In this document: in pieces, positions 58,553-64,000 of the stretch
How the letters are laid out: each line of letters starts with the position of its first letter
Numbering within the stretch: position 1 is the first letter of the stretch
Source of the DNA: Flagellimonas aquimarina
GTDB taxonomy: Bacteria > Bacteroidota > Bacteroidia > Flavobacteriales > Flavobacteriaceae
Direction of reading: 5' to 3'
Assembly (NCBI RefSeq): GCF_003149745.1
Contig: NZ_QGEG01000004.1
Span: 124,001 to 188,000, forward strand
DNA: 64,000 nucleotides
The notes under the pieces: model-generated
The model's input: only the letters and a program-made list of their open reading frames with translations
Database searches by the model: none
What the model was told of the DNA's origin: nothing
Translations under genes and position numbers: made by a program

Positions 58553-59701
58553 ATGAATAGTAAAATTGATATCATCATTTCAAAATTTCTTGATGATGAG
58601 GCTTCGGAAGCTGAAAAAGCTTTTTTAATTGAATGGACCCAGACTCCAGAGAATAGGGCCTATTTTGAAGATTTCATTAAAACGGAGATTTGGGTCAAGT
58701 ATAGCTTTAACGCATCAGATGTTGAGAAGCACCTTTCCATGTTATCTATTGTAACCAGGTCAAAAAGAAAAAAAACGCACTTAACCATCTTAAAGTACGC
58801 AGCGTTGTTTATCGCAATTTTTACCTCTGCGGCATTTATATACTTTTCAAAAGATGGGTCAGATTTTCAGGTTCTGGACCAGAATACCATTTCATTGGAG
58901 ATTAATAATGGTTCTTCACGATACTTTTCTCTTGAAGACTATTCTGGTTTCACCTTAAAAGATAAAGCTGTAGCACTTAAAACAAATGGAGTGCTAGAGT
59001 ATTTGGCCAATAGTAAACAAGAAAAAGAATCCAACAATATTGAATACCATACAATCAATGTACCCTATGGAAAAACATTCAAGGTCAATTTCGCTGATGG
59101 TACACAGGTGCATTTAAATTCCGGATCAAAATTGACATACCCTAAAAACTTTAATGGGTCTGATTTAAGGGAAGTGTCACTAGTTGGTGAAGCCTATTTT
59201 AAGGTAGCCAAGGCAAATGTTCCATTCCAAGTAAATGTGGAAGGTTTGTCAACCAAGGTGTTGGGAACAGAATTTAACGTTTCGGCATATCAAGATGAGA
59301 TATTCAAAGAGGTAATCCTAGTAGAAGGGTCGGTTCAAGTGTTTCAGAACTATAAAGGAAAAGGTACATCAGCACCAAAGCTTATGGTACCGAGTCAGAG
59401 AGCCATTGGGAAAAACGCCGATATCGATTTAATTATTGAAAATGTAGACATCGCAAACCATATTGCCTGGATGGATGGTGTTCTGGTGTTTGAAAATGAG
59501 AACCTGCCAGGTATTATTAAAATTTTAGAGCGAAGATTCAATATTGATATCAAGAACAATTACGAAAGACTTGATGAGATGAGATACAGTGGAAGATTCA
59601 AGAACGAAAATATTGACGAGATCCTTAAGACCATGCAAGCGCATACGAACTTTTCATACACATTGAAAGGGAACATCCTGAAAATTGATAAACCGAACTA
59701 A
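58553..59701 (+). CDS. FecR family anti-sigma factor
   Basis: The 382-residue inner-membrane protein has an N-terminal cytosolic anti-sigma part (about 1-78), one transmembrane span (LTILKYAALFIAIFTSAAFIYF, about 79-100), the periplasmic FecR domain (about 165-260: TVPYGKTFKVNFADGTQVHLNSGSKLTYP, FNVSAYQDE) and a C-terminal DUF4974 domain (about 305-382). It passes the signal from the STN domain of the TonB receptor to the sigma factor. Confidence 0.92.
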   Translation: MNSKIDIIISKFLDDEASEAEKAFLIEWTQTPENRAYFEDFIKTEIWVKYSFNASDVEKHLSMLSIVTRSKRKKTHLTILKYAALFIAIFTSAAFIYFSKDGSDFQVLDQNTISLEINNGSSRYFSLEDYSGFTLKDKAVALKTNGVLEYLANSKQEKESNNIEYHTINVPYGKTFKVNFADGTQVHLNSGSKLTYPKNFNGSDLREVSLVGEAYFKVAKANVPFQVNVEGLSTKVLGTEFNVSAYQDEIFKEVILVEGSVQVFQNYKGKGTSAPKLMVPSQRAIGKNADIDLIIENVDIANHIAWMDGVLVFENENLPGIIKILERRFNIDIKNNYERLDEMRYSGRFKNENIDEILKTMQAHTNFSYTLKGNILKIDKPN

Positions 59702-59764
59702 AAAAAAGCCTATGGATTAAAAAATGAGCTATTCAAAATTAATGCTAACTAAAATTAAACCTAG

Positions 59765-62700
59765 ATGAAAAATTATTTAATAACTCCCAAAACCAGCTGG
59801 TTACTAAAGGCATGCTTCCTTTGTATGGCCATGCTTTGTTTTGCTCATGTAGAAGCTGCTACATGTGAACAAAATGATATGGTTACCGCAAATTTTGAAA
59901 ATATTGAATTAAAAAAGGTCTTTGAAAAAATAACCCAATCCAATGGTTATAATTTCTTCTATGAGGCTTCGGAAATCAATATTGACAAAAGAGTTTCCAT
60001 AAGTGTGACTAATACCTGTATCGACAAATTTTTACAGGAACTGTTTTCGGACATGGATTTGAATCATCAAATTGTCGCAAAACAGATTGTTATCAAACCT
60101 AAAAAGGTTTCAACCAAAAACGAGAAAATAAAAGAAAAGTCCATTGAAAAACAACAGGCCACCATTACCGGTACAGTGCTGGATGATAATGGCGTTCCTT
60201 TACTTGGAGCGACAATTGCGGTTAAAGGCACCAATGTTGGGACCATTACCGATTTTGATGGAAAATTTGAACTTTCAATACCAGAAGGAGCTACAACCTT
60301 AACCGTATCCTATATTGGTTTTAGATCAAAAGATGTTGAAATTGGATCTAATACCAACCTCACTATTAATTTAGAACCAGATGCAGCACAATTGGATGAG
60401 GTAATTGTAGTTGGATATGGTACACTGGCTAAAAAGAGGGTAACTGGATCTGTTATATCAATTGCGTCAGAAGCTATTGTCGAAGTACCTGCATTGTCTC
60501 CTGAGGCCGCAATAATTGGTCAAGTTGCCGGTGTACAAGTCCAAGAAGTGTCTGGAGAACCAGGAGCTGCGCCAAACATAAGAGTTAGGGGTTCAGGTTC
60601 TATTTCCGCTGGTAATGACCCGCTATTTGTTATAGATGGTATTCCTATCTCTAGAAATCTCACAACTTCAACAATAGGAGGCGTATCAAGAAGACGGGCC
60701 GCTTTTCAACCACCACCGGTAAACCCGTTGGCTACATTGAACCCTAACGACATTGAGTCCATCCAAGTACTTAAAGATGCATCCGCAGCGGCTATTTATG
60801 GTTCACGTGGTGGAAATGGAGTCCTTTTGATCACAACAAAAAAGGGATCTTCAACAGAAAAAGGAAGGTTTTCTTTTGATTCCTTTTTCAGCATTCAAAA
60901 TGTGGCAAACGAAATTGATTTAATGAACGCACAAGAACTTATTGCTTTCACTACTGATGCCAGAAACAACAATTATCTCTCATCGGTAGATGGAGCATCC
61001 ATTAACGATCCTATTGGCGATGGAGATAGAGGTAATACTAATTTTGAATTACCGGAATCGTTCATTAATTGGGACGGTACGGATACGGATTGGCAAGATG
61101 TGATTTTTCAAACGGGAATAACGCAGAGTTATAATTTTTCCTATGCATCTCCAATACAGAACAAAACGAGCTTTTTTGCTTCCGCCAGTTATTTTAGTCA
61201 GGAGGGGATTTTAGATAAATCCAATTTTGACAGGTATAACATGATGCTGAATTTAAATTCTCAATTGACGGATAAGCTAAATCTTGATTTAAGAGTTGCT
61301 CCAACGATAACTGAAAACCAAAGAGTTCCTGCTTCGGCTCCATACTTTGCGCGCCCTCCTGGGGTTGTTTATTCGGCAATAGTACATTCCCCAACCGTCG
61401 CTCCGTATAATGCAGATGGCACGGTCAATCAGTTGAACAACCAATCGTATTTGGGCGGAGGTACTACCACTGCAAGTAATCCTTTGGCCATTTTAAATGC
61501 AATAGATGACGAAATTTTTCAATTTCAAACTCGAGCTTCGTTAGCCTTGTCTTATGACATTTTACCTGAGCTTACATTTAGAACTTTTGGAGGAACCTAT
61601 ATAAACCTGTTCAATCAAGATTTCTTTAGGGGAAACACACTTTTGTACAGAAATGCGAGTGAAGGTGAATCATATGCCCAAGCAACATCTTCTACCGAGA
61701 CGAACTGGGTTTGGGAAAATACATTGAACTGGGAAAAGGAGTTTGGTGATCACTTCTTTAATGCAGTTTTAGGATATACCGCTCAAAGAGACAATATTAC
61801 CATAAAGGAAGTATTGGCGGATAACTTTCCAGACGATTTAGTCACTACCATCAGTGGAGGTCAGGTATTTGCGGGTAATTCAATTCAAGAACAATGGACA
61901 CTTGCTTCAGCACTGTTCAGAATGAATTATAGTTACAAGGACAAATACTTGTTTACAGGTACCATTCGTTCAGATAAGTCTTCGCGTTTTGGTTCTAATA
62001 ACCAAACTGGTTATTTTCCATCATTTTCTGCAGGATGGCGTTTGAATGAAGAAGATATTTTTAATTCAATAGAAGCCATTTCTGAACTTAAACTTAGATT
62101 TAGCTGGGGAGAAACAGGGAATTTTGAAATACCTAATTATGGTGCAATAGGCCTACTTTCTCCAGACAACTACAATTTAGGTGGAAATGAAATAAATGGT
62201 TTGGTACAATCCACAATTCCCAATCCTGAATTGACTTGGGAAAAATCACAACAAACTAATATTGGACTGGAATTGGGCTTGTTTGATAATAGAGTGTTCT
62301 TGTTAGCAGACTATTACAATACCAAAACTTCAGACTTGTTGTTGAATGTTAGTATATCTGGAGTGTCCGGTTTTCAAACAACCTTGCAGAACCTAGGAGA
62401 AGTTGAAAACAAAGGATTTGAAATTGCTTTGAGGACAAAGAATTTTGTTGGCGATTTTACATGGGATACGGACTTTAACCTTTCCACGAATAAAAATGAG
62501 GTAATATCATTAAATGAAAATAATGAGCCTATTTTCTCTGCAGGTAGTGCGGGGGTAAGGCATGTCACTAGGGTAGGTGATCCAATTGGAAGTTATTTTG
62601 GTTATGTTGTTGACGGTATTTATCAAAGTCAAGCAGAAATTGATGCCGCTCCAGTTGACACGCAAGCACCAGATGCTTCTCCGGGAGATTTTAGATTTAA

Positions 62701-63274
62701 GGATGTAGATGGTGACGGTGAAATAACCCCAGATGATAGAACTGTTACCGGTAGTTATTTTCCTGATTTTACTTGGGGTATCAATAACAGGTTTACGTTT
62801 AAAGGATTGGATTTCAGCTTTCTTATTCAAGGAGTAGAAGGGAATGAAATTTTGAACCTTACTTCTAGGCACTTGAAAAATGGAGAGGCAAACTTTAATT
62901 CCTATGCTGTTTTTAATAATAGGTGGCGTTCAGCTTCAGAGCCAGGAAATGGAAGTATTCCAAGAGCGGATAGACAAACCGGAAACCATGGTAATAACAA
63001 TAGGCCTTCTTCATTTCAAGTAGAGGATGGCTCTTTTATTCGATTACGAAATGTTACCTTAGGATATTCATTACCTACAGATAAACTTTTTGGGAATAGT
63101 ATCAACAGATTAAGGTTTTACGTTACTGGAACCAATTTGTTTACGATTACAGATTACTTAGGGTATAACCCAGAGGTCAGTAATATTTCTAACAATAGTT
63201 TAACCCCAGGAGAAGATTATGGAGCTTATCCGTTGACCAAATCCATTACAATGGGTGTCAATCTGACCTTTTAA
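59765..63274 (+). CDS. SusC/RagA family TonB-dependent receptor with STN domain
   Basis: The 1169-residue outer-membrane protein has a signal peptide (cleavage near HVEA), an STN domain (about 40-115; TANFENIELKKVFEKIT … IVAKQIVIKPK) and a carboxypeptidase-D-like plug-associated repeat (about 132-205; ITGTVLDDNGVPLLGATIAVKGT). Then come the SusC linker DEVIVVGYGTLAKKRVTGS, the plug (LFVIDGIPI, LKDASAAAIYGSRGGNGVLLITTKKG) and a 22-strand barrel ending in a C-terminal Phe. The STN domain means it signals through the adjacent FecR. With SusD it imports an oligomeric or peptide-like substrate. Confidence 0.95.
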   Translation: MKNYLITPKTSWLLKACFLCMAMLCFAHVEAATCEQNDMVTANFENIELKKVFEKITQSNGYNFFYEASEINIDKRVSISVTNTCIDKFLQELFSDMDLNHQIVAKQIVIKPKKVSTKNEKIKEKSIEKQQATITGTVLDDNGVPLLGATIAVKGTNVGTITDFDGKFELSIPEGATTLTVSYIGFRSKDVEIGSNTNLTINLEPDAAQLDEVIVVGYGTLAKKRVTGSVISIASEAIVEVPALSPEAAIIGQVAGVQVQEVSGEPGAAPNIRVRGSGSISAGNDPLFVIDGIPISRNLTTSTIGGVSRRRAAFQPPPVNPLATLNPNDIESIQVLKDASAAAIYGSRGGNGVLLITTKKGSSTEKGRFSFDSFFSIQNVANEIDLMNAQELIAFTTDARNNNYLSSVDGASINDPIGDGDRGNTNFELPESFINWDGTDTDWQDVIFQTGITQSYNFSYASPIQNKTSFFASASYFSQEGILDKSNFDRYNMMLNLNSQLTDKLNLDLRVAPTITENQRVPASAPYFARPPGVVYSAIVHSPTVAPYNADGTVNQLNNQSYLGGGTTTASNPLAILNAIDDEIFQFQTRASLALSYDILPELTFRTFGGTYINLFNQDFFRGNTLLYRNASEGESYAQATSSTETNWVWENTLNWEKEFGDHFFNAVLGYTAQRDNITIKEVLADNFPDDLVTTISGGQVFAGNSIQEQWTLASALFRMNYSYKDKYLFTGTIRSDKSSRFGSNNQTGYFPSFSAGWRLNEEDIFNSIEAISELKLRFSWGETGNFEIPNYGAIGLLSPDNYNLGGNEINGLVQSTIPNPELTWEKSQQTNIGLELGLFDNRVFLLADYYNTKTSDLLLNVSISGVSGFQTTLQNLGEVENKGFEIALRTKNFVGDFTWDTDFNLSTNKNEVISLNENNEPIFSAGSAGVRHVTRVGDPIGSYFGYVVDGIYQSQAEIDAAPVDTQAPDASPGDFRFKDVDGDGEITPDDRTVTGSYFPDFTWGINNRFTFKGLDFSFLIQGVEGNEILNLTSRHLKNGEANFNSYAVFNNRWRSASEPGNGSIPRADRQTGNHGNNNRPSSFQVEDGSFIRLRNVTLGYSLPTDKLFGNSINRLRFYVTGTNLFTITDYLGYNPEVSNISNNSLTPGEDYGAYPLTKSITMGVNLTF

Positions 63275-63290
63275 TTTAAAACTGTAAAAG

Positions 63291-64000
63291 ATGAAAAAAA
63301 TAATCATAATACTAATAACGCTGTGTATTACATCAGCTTGTAGTGAGGACTTTACGGAATTAGCACCAATTTCAAATCGAAATGAAGCTGACTTCTTCAA
63401 CACAGCCGATGACTTTGTTGCATCTCTTAACGCGAGTTATGCAGGATTGCAAGAGCCAGGAGTTTACGGAAGAGCGTATTGGACCATGTTTGAAATGCGT
63501 TCCGATAATACGGATCAAGGCCCAGATGCTACGGGTTTGGCAAGACAGTTTACCGAGATCAATGCATTTACGGAAGATCCCTTGAATGAACAGGTAGATA
63601 TTGCCTGGGGAGGTTCCTATAGGGTAATTGCCAATTGCAATGTTATTTTGGATCGGATAGAGCCGATAGAAATAGATGCTTCTTTGAAGAATAGAATTAT
63701 TGGTGAAGCCATTTTTCTTAGATCCTTAATGTATTACCACTTGGCAGTTGCCTTTGGTAACATTCCGCTGCAACTAACCCCGTTTGTACCTGGTGACGAG
63801 CTTGTTCAAGTAGATGCAAATACAATCTATGCACAATTGGTCACAGACCTTGCAACTGCAGAAGCCAATCTACCGGTTTCACATTCTTCCAGCGATGTGG
63901 GTAGGGCCACAAAAGGAGCTGCTGCAACACTATTGGCAAAAGTGTTATTGACAATAGGGCAGGATTCGGATGCAGCAACTGTATTGCGCAGGATCATTAG
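63291..64000 (+). CDS. SusD/RagB family nutrient-binding lipoprotein, partial (3' end outside window)
   Basis: The open frame starts at ATG 63291, 16 nt after the SusC stop, and runs off the window end (236 residues visible). A lipobox (ITSAC, Cys17) anchors it on the outer membrane next to SusC. The visible part shows SusD features: LAPISNRNEADFFNTADDFVASLNASYAGL, WGGSYRVIANCNVILDRIE, EAIFLRSLMYYHLAVAFGNIPL and a TPR-like RATKGAAATLLAKVLL. It binds the ligand on the cell surface. No carbohydrate-active enzyme is visible in the window. Confidence 0.93.
   Translation, partial: MKKIIIILITLCITSACSEDFTELAPISNRNEADFFNTADDFVASLNASYAGLQEPGVYGRAYWTMFEMRSDNTDQGPDATGLARQFTEINAFTEDPLNEQVDIAWGGSYRVIANCNVILDRIEPIEIDASLKNRIIGEAIFLRSLMYYHLAVAFGNIPLQLTPFVPGDELVQVDANTIYAQLVTDLATAEANLPVSHSSSDVGRATKGAAATLLAKVLLTIGQDSDAATVLRRII

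Overview
The window looks like a chromosome segment of a flavobacterium (Bacteroidota, Flavobacteriia, probably Flavobacteriaceae). The reasons are the low GC content, the near absence of Shine-Dalgarno sites, promoters of the TTG / TAnnTTTG type, a SusC/SusD pair driven by an ECF sigma/FecR couple, and flavobacterial versions of many families. The genus cannot be fixed from sequence alone. No CRISPR array, rRNA, intact insertion sequence or phage was seen.

Layout. 1-4340: the 3' end of a 7TM-HD phosphohydrolase gene, tRNA-Ser(GCT), tRNA-Pro(TGG), upp, a formylglycine-generating-enzyme-like lipoprotein, galactose mutarotase, and tRNA-Arg(TCT) with its terminator. 4340-9560: an accessory-looking stretch. 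It holds a five-gene operon led by a Crp-type regulator (with DoxX, FMN reductase and NmrA-like proteins) bordered by 13-nt inverted repeats, small membrane hypotheticals and a gene remnant. 9561-17579 (minus strand): a TolC/MFP/RND efflux operon with a PII-like protein and DUF2892, then two envelope proteins. 17810-18952: a lone GspF-type protein.

19102-51290 is the striking part. It encodes ten tandem-domain universal stress proteins, an Hsp20, CbpA/CbpM, thioredoxin, a DUF2267 protein, a TerB-like protein, an ABC exporter, a cardiolipin-synthase-like PLD enzyme and a D-lactate-type dehydrogenase. It also has an ATP-cone/PD-(D/E)XK nuclease in one operon with a baeRF-like protein and a beta-CASP RNase, and a sulfide:quinone reductase/persulfide dioxygenase operon. 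In the middle sit a PAS histidine kinase and a response regulator carrying a Crp-type cNMP domain and HTH. I find 14 intergenic copies of an FNR-like palindrome, (T/A)TGAY-N4-RTCA. For 13 of them the centre lies 33 nt upstream of the centre of a TAnnTTTG-like -7 element on at least one strand (14 of 14 if minus-strand partners are counted; four boxes appear to serve both directions). This is class II activator geometry. The simplest reading is one stress, dormancy or low-oxygen regulon, comparable in content to the mycobacterial DosR regulon, run by the local two-component system.

51541-52596 is a DUF2911-TPR protein. 52686-64000 is a catabolic and uptake locus: an RpiR-type repressor divergent from an NSS Na+ symporter, an ArgE/M20 deacylase, a DAO-type FAD amine oxidase and an NTF2-fold protein, then an ECF sigma factor, a FecR anti-sigma factor, a SusC receptor with an STN signalling domain, and a SusD lipoprotein cut by the window end. 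An N-substituted amino acid or small peptide-like substrate is likely; its identity is unknown.

All family names come from reading motifs and remembered families. No database search or folding was run.
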